From Celoporthe dispersa (lineage: Eukaryota; Ascomycota; Sordariomycetes; Diaporthales; Cryphonectriaceae): a stretch of DNA of 64,000 bases. The position numbers and the translations under genes are program-made. The notes beneath the pieces were generated by a model. The model saw only the letters and a list, made by a program, of their open reading frames with translations. It did not search any database and had not been told where the DNA came from. Location: NCBI GenBank assembly GCA_016584495.1, contig WAID01000005.1, forward strand, positions 2,368,501 through 2,432,500, written 5' to 3'. Of this stretch, positions 34,364 to 44,167 are shown piece by piece; positions within the stretch are counted from its first letter, which is position 1; each line of letters begins with the position of its first letter.

Positions 34364-35350
34364 ATGAACTCGTCAACGCCATACCGCCTTGCAGGTGCCG
34401 CCCTGGCCCTTGCCATACCGGCAGTGTACCTCTTCAGTCGCTCCAGAGGCCAACGTCGCCTGCCCGAGGAGGAGCGCGTCCTCGTCCTCGGCGCCTCGAG
34501 CGGCGTAGGCCACACCATCGCCAGAAAATACGCCCAGCGCGGCGCGAGGGTCTGCGTCGTCGCACGCAGGGCAGACAAGATCAAGGCCCTGGAGGCAGAG
34601 TGCGGGAGCAAGTGCCTGGGCCAGGTTGCCGACATGACCGTGGTGGAGGACATGGTCCGCGTGAGGGATGCCATCAGCGCTGCGTGGGGGGTCTGGACAC
34701 CATTCACGTCTGCGCCGGCGTGTCTGCGCTTCAGCCGATCCTGTCACTTGCTGGGTCGAGCTCTGTCGGGGAGGACGCGGGTGCCGAGGGCATCCGGAAG
34801 GCAGTCGACATCGCTGGGCGCGCCGTGCAGGGCAACTTCAACGGCCCTCTAGTCGCCGCCCTCGCCTTTGTAAGAGGATGACCTGTCACCAGCTGCCCTG
34901 TATCTTTAAGCTGACACCCGCCAGATACCCATGCTGGAGCGCACCTCCTCCTCCCCCTCCATCCTCCTCGTCTCCTCCCTGGCAGCTCTCGTCCCAGCCC
35001 CCACGCGCGCCCTCTACGCAGCCACCAAGGCCTCGTCCCTGCTCCTCTACCAGGCCCTAGCCATCGAGCACCCCCGCGTAGCCTTCACCTTCATGCTACC
35101 GTCCACCATTGAGGGCAACTTCCGCGCCTCGGCGGTCGATGCAGGGCCCGTTCGGGAGGCTGATCCGAACAAGTATGGTCTGAAGACTGAGTATGTGGCT
35201 ACGCGGTGCATCGGTGCTGTAGACGGGCGGGAGAAGGGGAGCATTATCATTCCGTGGTTCCCTAATGCTCTGGGCCATCATCTGTATTATGTCTTGCCGT
35301 CGTTTGTCGAGCGGATCGCGGCCAAGAAGTACAACTTTCAAGCGGCGTAG
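34364..35350 (+). CDS. Short-chain dehydrogenase/reductase with N-terminal membrane anchor
   Basis: An NAD(P)(H)-dependent oxidoreductase of the classical SDR fold. Residues 8-24 (LAGAALALAIPAVYLFS) look like a single membrane anchor, as in 3-ketosphinganine reductase-like and 11-beta-HSD-like SDRs. The cofactor loop is VLVLGASSGVGHTIARKYAQ (G-x3-G-x-G), HVCAG corresponds to the NNAG position, and the catalytic set is SS...YAATK (LVSSLAALV, ALYAATKASS). Exon 1 ends at 34869, the intron 34870-34924 has a GTAAGA donor and CCAG acceptor, and exon 2 begins IPMLERTSSS. In exon 1, near 34685-34692, the frame is off by one at a run of six G; a seventh G gives the expected AWGGLDTIHVCAGVS. The substrate is unknown. 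Confidence 0.85.
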
Positions 35351-35821
35351 GCAGCGTGACGTTGCTAGACGGAGCTGCTATGTGATAGAGGCCCATTGGT
35401 GCCGCTGAATGGAAAGGAGAATCTGGAATGGCCGCTTCTCTAACTGGGGTGCATTCGTCGCGTATGAAGCCTAGACGGTATCGAGTGGCTCTATAAGCGT
35501 GGCCAAAATCTGTGCTAGTGCCCTGTCCAGTTCTAAGAAACACAAAACCAAACATCCTTAAGACATCCAGTTCGATCCTGGAATCTAGTTACTGCAAAGG
35601 AAAGCATAGTTAACTGTGAAATTCAACAGATGTATTCTCCGGTCTCTCCTCCTACATCATCATGTCTTCGCCCTCGTCACACGAATCCTCTTTCGCAACC
35701 GCAACCGCGCAAGGTACGTAAAACTAAAGAAGTGGTTTGTTTGATTAATGAATATCATCTCATGAAGAACCAGGATTCCTAGGATCTCTCCATTACTGCA
35801 TTCCCTCAGACTGCCGAGCCA
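35351..35821. other. Intergenic between convergent genes
   Basis: The SDR gene and the cupin gene converge here, so this is probably their shared 3' region. A tRNA T-arm-like hairpin at 35566-35582 has no accompanying cloverleaf and is not called. Confidence 0.4.
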
Positions 35822-36334
35822 TCACCACTCGCTGGTCACCCCGGTTACCAAGGTGGCATATCGATCCATGGCGTCTTTGGCCATCTTGGGCGTCAGCTTG
35901 CCATCCTCCGTCCCGGCCACCATCTTCGCCATCAGCCGGAAATAGTCGATATAAAACGCGGGCGTGAAGGTATTGTACATGACTAGCTCCTCATCCGAGT
36001 CGTTCCCGAAAGTGTGCGGGGAGCAAGTCGGGACTACGACGTAGTCACCCTCACCAGCCGTGATCTTGTCTTCCCGCGAGGTGAACGTCGCTGTCCCCTT
36101 CTCCACTAGGAACGTCTCGTCGTGCATCTGGTGCCAGTGCTGCGCTGGGCCGGGCGTGTGCGGCGGCACGAAGATGCGCACTGCCGACAGCCGCCGGTCT
36201 GTGTTGCGGCCGTCTTCAAGGACGTCCAGCCGGATGGGGCCGATCCGGATCGTCTCCCCGGCGGCTGGCTCGCCGCGTCTCACGAGGGTGACGTTGGCGT
36301 AGGGTGCGTCGGATTTGGAGCTCGGGGGAGGCAT
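35822..36334 (-). CDS. Single-domain cupin protein
   Basis: An intact single-exon gene of 170 residues. The cupin core has the metal-binding set HWHQMHDETF (His66, His68, Glu73) and the distal His107 in VPTCSPHTFG, the standard three-His-one-Glu arrangement for a small-molecule cupin. The C-terminal extension (AFYIDYFRLMAKMVAGTEDG) is helical. Similar fungal proteins are often annotated as cupin_2 oxygenase-like or quercetin-dioxygenase-like proteins. The substrate cannot be read from the sequence. It neighbours an SDR and an AAT-like hydrolase, which would suit a small metabolic pathway, but co-regulation is not shown. Confidence 0.88.
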   Translation of the reverse strand: MPPPSSKSDAPYANVTLVRRGEPAAGETIRIGPIRLDVLEDGRNTDRRLSAVRIFVPPHTPGPAQHWHQMHDETFLVEKGTATFTSREDKITAGEGDYVVVPTCSPHTFGNDSDEELVMYNTFTPAFYIDYFRLMAKMVAGTEDGKLTPKMAKDAMDRYATLVTGVTSEW

Positions 36335-37438
36335 TGTGAGATGAGAGGGTGTGTGAGGTTGGAGGCTAGTTTCTGCTTCTTGTGTGTTGGTTTTTTGGTT
36401 GTTGTGATTATTATGGGTGAGCCTTCAGGACCTTTGATGAGGAGACCCAGGAGTTGGAACAGTGAATTATTATGTCGAGTCTGGATCAATGGAAGTAGTG
36501 GTCGTCGATGTAAGTAGTCTCATATTTATACTAACAATTGCCTATACGCACCTACACACTCGGATACCTACGCAGCCCTCTACTGTATCTAGCGCCAAAT
36601 CCTGCTCGCATTCGCTGGGCTTACATGGAAGGTTTTGCGAAGTGCGAGTCGCGAGGCGAGTCTTAAATCCACATGGTCAGTCATTCATGGCGAGATTTTC
36701 CAAAGGAACAGACTACAAAAGTGTGAATGCACTCGAGAGAAAAAAATATGTCGGCCTTTTCGGAATGACTTATGAATACACCATCAAGTCGGGGCTTCCA
36801 TTGGCCCTACACCGACTGGATGGACTTGTCACCTGTCATCATGATGTCCCCAGCGGTCCTCGGTATTCTCCAACTTCCGAAGAAGAAAAATACGACTGTA
36901 CTTCACAAGGGTTTGCCGGGTCCGACATATTTAGAACAACAAGGAGGCCGACCAAGTATGAAGTAGAGCGAGGCATACAGTGACTCTAAATAATTCATCG
37001 ATACACGCTATTAAAAAGGAAGTACATACCGTACACAGGGAGTAAGAGCACCTACATGACAATTGGTAAAATTGCGGATGTGAAAGCAGAAGAATACCCT
37101 TATATTCCTTCGTTTACCTTGATCGACTTCATTTTAATGATATGCTTTAAAGCACCATGTGAAGAGAGACTAGAATCCGACAGCTATATAGACCTTTCGT
37201 ACATTCGCAGTCACTGGAAGTGGTCACTCCTCTTGGCTATCGCACGCCCATGTGTTTAGGGGAGGCACAGTTGTACGATAAGAATGCGTCCTCCGGCAAA
37301 ATTGCGCCCGTCGGGAGCGTCATCCGGGGCCCCCGCATCGGTCGCTGCATCATCTGAACTCTCTCCAGCATGCAGTTCAGCCTTTCCTTCAGGAATATTA
37401 GGACGTTTGAGTAAAGCTCTGTCAAGGAGACACCAAAG
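36335..37438. other. Intergenic between divergent genes
   Basis: This is a shared upstream region of the minus-strand cupin gene and the plus-strand AAT-like gene. An open frame of about 170 codons (36462-36983) exists, but its composition and lack of a domain do not support a gene. Confidence 0.4.
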
Positions 37439-38622
37439 ATGTTGGAAATACAGTGCTCCGGCAGCGCTTTCGAAGTAAGGAGTTGATATGCTACTAAGAG
37501 CCATCCGTCATTCGCCTCCTTCGCAGAGTAATATCTCTAACCACCAAGTGAGAAAAGATAGGGTATCTCCACGGCCATGCAGCGAGAGACCAGGTCCTCA
37601 GCTCCATAACCTTCTACAAGAATTTATTCCAGGCCAAGTGCTTCATGAGCTGGGAGCAGGTGACATCTGAGGCCAGCCAATACGTCGAGCCGCTGGAGAA
37701 GTCATGCAGCCGGTACCTCGAAGAGATCCGAGGGCTCGCCAAGGGCTCCCTCGTAAGCTTCCTTGACATTCTGGCCCTGAACGTGCGCACCGAGATCATG
37801 TTCGGGCTCTTCACCGACCCAAAGAGTCCTCAACACGCCGACGTGCCCAGTGACGGCTGCACCAGCCTCAGCTGGGTCGACGGCTCGGGAACATCGTTCC
37901 TCGCGCAGAACTGGGACTGGCAGAGGTGGCAGGGCCGTAACCTTATCGTCTGTCACATCGAATCCGAGCCTGGGTCCGGCATCCCATGCCTGGCTATGGT
38001 GACAGAGGCCGGAATTATTGGCAAGATCGGCCTCAACGCGCGCGGCGTCGGATGCTGTCTGAACGCTATCCGCGCTCGTGGCGTTGACCGCACGAAGCTG
38101 CCCGTGCATTTCGCCCTGAGGGCCGTCCTGGAGTCTACCTCGAGGCAGGAAGCGGTTGCCAGGCTCGAGGCCGCTGGGATCGCGGGAAGTGCGCACATTC
38201 TGGTCGGCGACTCGTCTGGGGCGGTTGGCCTGGAGTGCACGCCGCTCGGGACCAGAGAGATCTCCATGGACCGGCACGGGAGGGTATTCCATACGAACCA
38301 CCTGGTCCTGGAGCATGCTGGTGTGGACGAGCCGCCCTGGCTGGATGATTCGCTGAAGCGACTGGCCCGTATCAAGACGCTGGCGGATGCCACGCTCTCG
38401 CCTGGGGCAGGCTTCCAAGATATTCTTGGGATGCTCAAGGACGAAGAGAACTGCCCTTGCTCGATCAACAGGAGGCAGGTCGATGCGAGCAATTTTGAAA
38501 CGCTGTTCAGCATTGTTATGGACCTCACAAAGAGAGAAGCCCTGATCAAGTTTGGTCGCCCCTCGGAAGACGGTGATGAGATTCGGCTGGTTCTGGGATG
38601 GAGTGACGGGGTTCGAATGTAG
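37439..38622 (+). CDS. Acyl-CoA:isopenicillin N acyltransferase-like Ntn hydrolase (peptidase C45 family)
   Basis: Two exons give 366 residues, close to the 357 of the classical enzyme. Exon 1 (37439-37474) encodes MLEIQCSGSAFE; an intron at 37475-37557 (GTAAGG donor, CTAAC branch, AAAAG acceptor) leads to IGYLHGHAARDQVLSSITFY. The family's N-terminal pattern and the self-cleavage site are present: DGCTSLSW with predicted nucleophile Cys113 after Gly112, then FLAQNWDWQ. Further family landmarks are GIIGKIGLNARGVGCCLNAI and HILVGDSSGAVGLECTP. Autoproteolysis before Cys113 would create the active N-terminal nucleophile. Most fungal relatives are not in penicillin clusters and have unknown substrates; no ACV synthetase is present here. 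The frame is intact. Confidence 0.88.
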
Positions 38623-38794
38623 TCCCTCAAGGATTCTGGTTCATTCGATTCTATGATTTTACATATATACACTTTTATTATGTTGTATCTACGAGCAAGA
38701 GACAGTGCCGCACACGCGCGACGCACTGCTCTGCCCTCTCGAGGGTCAACCCCGAGTTGGTCTCAGAATATGAGCCTCAGGATCACATCCACGT

Positions 38795-40046
38795 TTACAA
38801 GCCCAGTGCTTTGGTTTCCTTCGCATTAGACCTGCGGTGGTCGAACCAGTCCAGCCGGACGGGGCTCTTGGTCAGCGGGACAATGACATTCATATTTTTG
38901 TTGACGTCCAGAGCCCCCGAGTCGATGCACCATTCGAAGAACGAGTCGCCCGCCTGGTTCATAAACTCAGCCACGGCCATCGACTTGAACCTGGTCAGAG
39001 GCGTCGGGCTGGTCTCCTCGGAGAGGACCTCCTTGAGCGTGGTGGCTGGGATCTCCCACCAGTCTGGGGTCACTTCTGCTGCCACCAGGCGACCGAGGAA
39101 GGCGAAGTAGTTCACCCAGGAGCCCTCGGGATTGGAACTCTGATTCTCTGGGTCATCTAATAATCGTTGTTAGTAGTTGAAGAGGGTTACGATAAACTTG
39201 CTAAACTTACAGAGATCGTCCCAGGCGCCCACAAGCGCATCATCCAGGGTCGGCAGGTCAGACCACGGTGCATCATTACCCTGGGATCAAGTCAGTCTCG
39301 GTTTCTGTTCTGAGAAATGCAATCATGCATGATGCAAAATAGGATTAACCACTTACTTCCCATGTCCTGACCTCCATCGGTGGGAGGTGAACAAGCTCCT
39401 TCAGCAGCTCGACCAGCCTATCCTGTCCTTCATCGTTGTAAGGGATCCTCTTGCCCAGCTCGATAAACATGGTCCACACGTGGAGAAGATACCCAGACAG
39501 GATCCGATCCTCCATGTGGGACAGCAGCGGGTCAAGAGGAAGGTAGAAGCTCCAGTAGATGTCGTCGATGCGAGAAGCACACTCGGATGCCTTGAGCGGA
39601 TACGACGTGTCCACCGCCAGACACTCCCGGAAGGCCGCGCACAGGGCAGACGTCCACAGCGTGCCAGGCTCCTCGGTGAGGCAGAGCCAGTGCAGATACG
39701 AATCCCACGCCTTGATACGAGGCAGTGCAGGCTTCTTCTCAGCAGCCGTCGCCTCCTTGACGTCGACGCCGCTGTCGTCGGCCTCAGCGTCCGCCTCGGC
39801 GATGGTTTCCTCCTTCACCACGGGTCCGGACCTGTTGTTCACCTTGTTCTTCTCAGCCGCTGCTGCTGGCGGGTGCTCGACAGATGATATGGAGCTTGCT
39901 CCGGTCGAGATGGATGTCTTGCGGATGTGATGGTGCCGGGAGGTCGGGAGGCGAGGCTTCTGCACGGCCAAAGGCCCTGTCTTTGCCTTGATGAGACCTG
40001 CATCGGAAGGCGACGGCGGACTGTGGAAGAGGTGTGTGTACCGCAT
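38795..40046 (-). CDS. DUF3632-like fungal protein
   Basis: Three exons on the minus strand (39357-40046, 39211-39280, 38795-39156) join in frame to 373 residues. Donors are both GTAAGT and acceptors CCAG and TTAG. The N-terminal third is low complexity (Pro/Ser/Ala, then acidic). The remainder is helical: RIKAWDSYLHWLCLTEEPGT, LVELLKELVHLPP, APWSDLPTLDDALVGAWDDL, and after the last junction WVNYFAFLGRLVAAEVTPDW. The W-x-N-x-x-A-F-x-x-R-L segment and the preceding W-x-D-L-P fit my memory of the DUF3632 family in ascomycetes, which has no known function. The start at 40046 (MRYTHLFHSPPSPSD) is the first ATG. Confidence 0.72.
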
Positions 40047-41338
40047 GATGAAAAATATAAGAAAGAAAGCAGAAAGAAGGAAAAAATAATTAGACACTAA
40101 GCAAAAATATATGAAATTAATACTTGCCAGTCACAGACGTCAAGGTCGAGGTGGTTTCTGTCCAGCAGATTGGCGACAAAGGGGCAGCGATAAGTAAAAA
40201 TGAAAAAAGAAAAAAGAAGAAAAAGGAGGGAGTAAATCGATGCCCGGCACCAATATTCGCAGCACAGCTGTCTTTTCTGTCACCTGACTTGATCGCGTGT
40301 GTGTGTGGGTGAGTATTTCCCTTTCTGGTGCCGAGGACTTCGCAGTGCCCATGGGGTATTATATGACAGGACGAAGAAACCAGAGTCTGGACGTGATGCC
40401 AGGCATCACTGCGCCACTCGACTGCCTGTGGTGGTCAAGACCGTGGGCCAGCTGGGTAGCCTGGCGGTCTGACACGGTGACAACAACCCCATGTTCAGTA
40501 TTCAGCCGTGCCTGGTCTAGACCATGCACGAGGAGCGGCGTCTTTGTGGGTGCTAAAGCTCAGCTCGCAGGCGGTGGCCGACACCGCGCCGACCCAGGTT
40601 TGGGTTCCAGTGCTGTCCTGTCCTGGACGAATTGTAGTCAGCAAGACGGGATTTTAAACCCGCAGAGAACGTGGGGCAAAAAAAAAAAAAAAAAAGGGTC
40701 GCTTTCTCTTTCAGTGTTTTGTTGTTGTTGGCCGCCAGAACGGGCTGAGGCCGTACAAGTGGCCAGGCTGGGGGCTGTGCCTCCCCTGCAACACCCGCCG
40801 CGGACGATTCTCTGCCAATCGGATGGTGAATGATCCTCTGTGGTCGGGGGGAGCGCCACCATGCTGAGACGTCTCAAAAGTATACTGCAGCCTTCTGGGT
40901 TGCTTTAGTGCTCTGCGGCCTTTGGGCTGCTGCCGGGCTTGACTTGTTGACATGATCTCAGTGAAATGAATCCTTATTAATTGTCTCTCACTGAACCCCT
41001 AACTCGACGCAGAAGAAGCCCCCAATCGCTCCTCAAACATTTATTCGGATGGGGCGTTGAAAAAGACACAAATGCATTTGGGAAGTGGGTGCATCAAGAA
41101 TTCAGACCACCGCATCTGCTTCAACATCGATTCTTCTTTGATTGTCCTATTAGAGGTCCCGTTGAATGCTTGTCGTCTTGCAAGGAGTTCCAGAGGGTGG
41201 AAACCTGTCTGGGGAAGAATCCACAGCAGCCACAGAATGATGAGATAAGCCGCGCAACAAACCCGTGCCATCACCTAAGGGCCCGTAAGACCTAAGCGAT
41301 GATGAATCCAAGTTCGACCTCGCTTGCACGACTCTTTG
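40047..41338. other. Intergenic, nothing recognised
   Basis: An A16-17 tract at about 40679-40695 and A-rich sequence at 40190-40230 are the only notable compositions. This probably includes the promoter of the DUF3632-like gene and the 3' side of the methyltransferase gene. Confidence 0.4.
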
Positions 41339-41956
41339 TCATGTTCCTTCATGCTTTGGTCGCAGGAGGTAGCAGTAGTGGAAAACGTCTGGGTCCGTGT
41401 CCCGGGCCTTTGGCGTAGGGATCCTCGCTATCACCTCCACATCAAAGGGCAGATCATCAACAGCGAATCGCGATGACGAGTAACTGAGCGATACCCAGAA
41501 ACCCTCTGGATCTAGACATCTCCTGACGCCCTGTAACATGCGCGAGAAGGCCTCCTCACCACCACACGAGACCGCATCGGCAGTGCTCTTGTCGACCACA
41601 ACGTCGAATTGCGAGGAGAACTCGAGCCGAGTGGCATCTGCCACCGCGTATCCCATGCGCACGTCGCCGAAGGTTTCTTGTTCCGCTTGGCGCCCGCGCT
41701 CGATGGCTACGGGCTCGTAGTCGATGTTGAGGATATCGTGGAACCCGCGGGCGCGGAGGTGGTTTTGCAAATCACTTGTGCCGAAGCCAATCTGCAGGAT
41801 TCTGGGTGGTTTGTGCAGCCTCTCGAGATGAGGTTCCAGGATAGATAGGAAAACTTCTGATGGGACCAGCCATTCGAAGGCGGTCTCGGTCACGAATCGC
41901 TCGTGCCAGTATTGCTGCTCATCGAAACTGGGGGGCCATGAGGAATAACAACCCAT
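41339..41956 (-). CDS. Class I SAM-dependent methyltransferase (METTL13/EEF1AKMT-like)
   Basis: A single intact exon encoding 205 residues. The opening DEQQYWHERFVTETAFEWLV is the substrate-side signature of METTL12/13-type and eEF1A lysine methyltransferases. Motif I is ILQIGFGTSDL (residues 53-63), the acidic ribose-binding residue follows in ILNIDYEP (Asp79), and the motif around Asp107 is AVADATRLEF, with VVVDKSTADAV after it. The expected activity is transfer of a methyl group from S-adenosylmethionine to a protein side chain or a small molecule, probably in the cytosol since no targeting signal is seen. The exact substrate cannot be read from the sequence. Confidence 0.85.
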   Translation of the reverse strand: MGCYSSWPPSFDEQQYWHERFVTETAFEWLVPSEVFLSILEPHLERLHKPPRILQIGFGTSDLQNHLRARGFHDILNIDYEPVAIERGRQAEQETFGDVRMGYAVADATRLEFSSQFDVVVDKSTADAVSCGGEEAFSRMLQGVRRCLDPEGFWVSLSYSSSRFAVDDLPFDVEVIARIPTPKARDTDPDVFHYCYLLRPKHEGT

Positions 41957-44040
41957 CGGTGCGGCTATGTAAGTAAATCGTATAGGTCATGAGGATGTAA
42001 TACCGAGAGGCCCGTTGCCAGTGGCACACGACAGAGCTGTTGACATGCCTTCACCTTGGATTATGGGTGTCAGTATCGGCGTCGTGTTGGGGCAGCTTGA
42101 CGCTGAAAACTTTTGAGCTGATTACATCAGACTCGATGACAAAAAACCAAGGCATCCATCCTGGTGGGGCGCTGTACAGAGCCCAGCAACATGCGGGATG
42201 TGCTGGATCACGACCGTTATGCACAAAAGAAACCGAGATGCTGCGCAGGGACATTCGACATAGAAACTTCTGCCTGGTCCTTTTCTTTTTTTTTTCTTTC
42301 TTTTTTATTCCTCCCCATAGGCCTTTTTGCCAACCAGGCTGTTTCGTTGCTGACTCATTTTATATGGCCAAGGGATTCTGTGGCGGGCAGAGTTACGAAG
42401 TAAAAGACTGAAAACAGAGGCATGAGAACGAGACAGGGCCGGACGAGGACATCCAACTGAAAAGGCAGCAGTAAACATTAAATCGATTAATTTAGGCCTG
42501 GAGACGGGAGTGCGGAAAATCAAGCCAGCGAGAGGAAGACCTAGTAAGCCGAGCGGTGCAATACACCAGGCCTGACCTGGTGCCTAGATAGACATCTATT
42601 CTGTGTTTGTGAATGATATGAAAAGGCAGTAAGAAGAGTAAAGGAATACTTCGTCCTTGTTCGCTGGGATTTCATAGGTCGTTCGTTTCTAGCATGGCAT
42701 TGTATTGATAAACTCACCGTAGGAAGGGACCAGAGGGAAACCGTGGGCCATCGGACAGGAAAAGAGAGAAGAAAAAGAAGAAGCAAAAAAAAAGGCAGAA
42801 GCCTCCAAAAACAGACGAAAAAGGTGCGTCATATCAGAATAGTTAATGACATGTGAGAGCACTGTATAACGATTCGGTACTGAATTCAGCGGTGAACTCA
42901 GGATTGTAGCCCCGGTATTCTCTCTTTATAAGGACAGTCTTATTCACTGCCCTTGACCTTTTGTCTTTCTAGGGCAGATGAGATGGTCTTCAGCACCGGA
43001 CAGGTCTGCGACGCCCAGCCACCTGAGCAGTGTCCCATTGCATGCACATGGAAAATTGCCCCGACCCCCACACCACTCAATGTTTGAGAGTCATGTCGTA
43101 TGTCCCATAGGGGTGCATCAAAGGTGCTGAACCATAATTACCACTTGGAGCAATAATATCACTACTGCATAATTATGTGATCATGCACGCAATGGGAGAC
43201 GGGGGGGAGGGGAGGGAGGGAGGAAAAAGAAAAGAAAAGGAAAAGGGATGGGGGACAAGCTACATAAGGTAATAAGATTATCTCAAAGATGCATAGCGAC
43301 CGAGGGATTCCGTGCTAAGGTAGGAAGACATCGTCACAGCACATCATTGTCACAACAGGTGATGTGAGCGGCTTGATTGGTGGTCCTTTCTCCCGCCTAT
43401 CTGGGATATTGCGATGGCCCTGATTTTTGGGTTTTTTATTTTATTTGATTGCAACAGAAGCATAACGCGCCAGTGGCGGATCCGTTCTTGGCACTGGCAC
43501 TGCAGTGCGTGTGTGGTGGTTTTGCTCGGACAGGTTCTCCGGACCCGAACACTGAGGGGTGCAGGTTGTGGTTCCTTCAGTGGGTACTTTGATGTTGAAT
43601 GAGTCGGGCCATTTCTATTTATCAAGACCTGAGGGACACAGCCGCACATACTTGACGGACGACCTGACCTCGTGCCATGATGAACAAGAAGAAAAAGAAG
43701 CACACCACCAGATGGATGGAGGGTCTAATCTTCTCTATATTGGGAGACGTCTCATTAGTAGGATCGGAGGCGTCAAACACGCAATTGTCGCTTGCGATGG
43801 TATCATGCGCCAGCTGCGGGGCCCACCTGTTCCGCCAGCCTCAATAGGGGAAGAGGGAACACAGGCACGCCTTGGGCTGGCGGAGATATGCACCAGTGCG
43901 GTGCCTCCCTTTGGCAACTCTATTTCGACCCTCCTCTTATTTTCGACCATTCTCAGGCGGGTCGCGAGGCCCTTTCAGCCTCATATCCCCAAATCATCAT
44001 TTTCGGTGTTGTTTGTGTCTTGTTGTCGCGTGACTGTTCT

Positions 44041-44075
<35 letters not shown>

Positions 44076-44167
44076 TTTGTATGTAACGTGCGAATTGGCT
44101 TGGTCATTGCAAAGAGAGAGCAGACAGGGAACCGAAACCCCGCCCGACATCCGGACATGGAACCGCC
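41957..44167. other. 2.2 kb intergenic region with simple repeats
   Basis: No supported gene. There are purine-rich low-complexity patches at about 42760-42795 and 43200-43250 (GGGA/GAAAA). The right end is the promoter region of the dual zinc-cluster gene and includes a TC repeat at about 44042-44076. Confidence 0.45.
44042..44076 (+). promoter_or_regulatory. (TC)n pyrimidine tract upstream of the dual zinc-cluster gene
   Basis: A TC dinucleotide run lies about 95-125 bases before the ATG at 44168, where CT-rich core-promoter tracts are usual in filamentous fungi. A neutral microsatellite is the alternative. Confidence 0.4.

Noticed and set aside
35566..35582. Perfect T-arm-like hairpin (TCCAG, TTCGATC loop, CTGGA)
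   Set aside because: No matching acceptor stem, D-arm or A box lies at tRNA spacing upstream, so a tRNA gene is not supported.
36462..36983. 173-codon plus-strand open frame between the cupin and AAT-like genes
   Set aside because: It shows no domain, no splice partner and no codon pattern like the neighbouring genes. It lies in a divergent promoter region.
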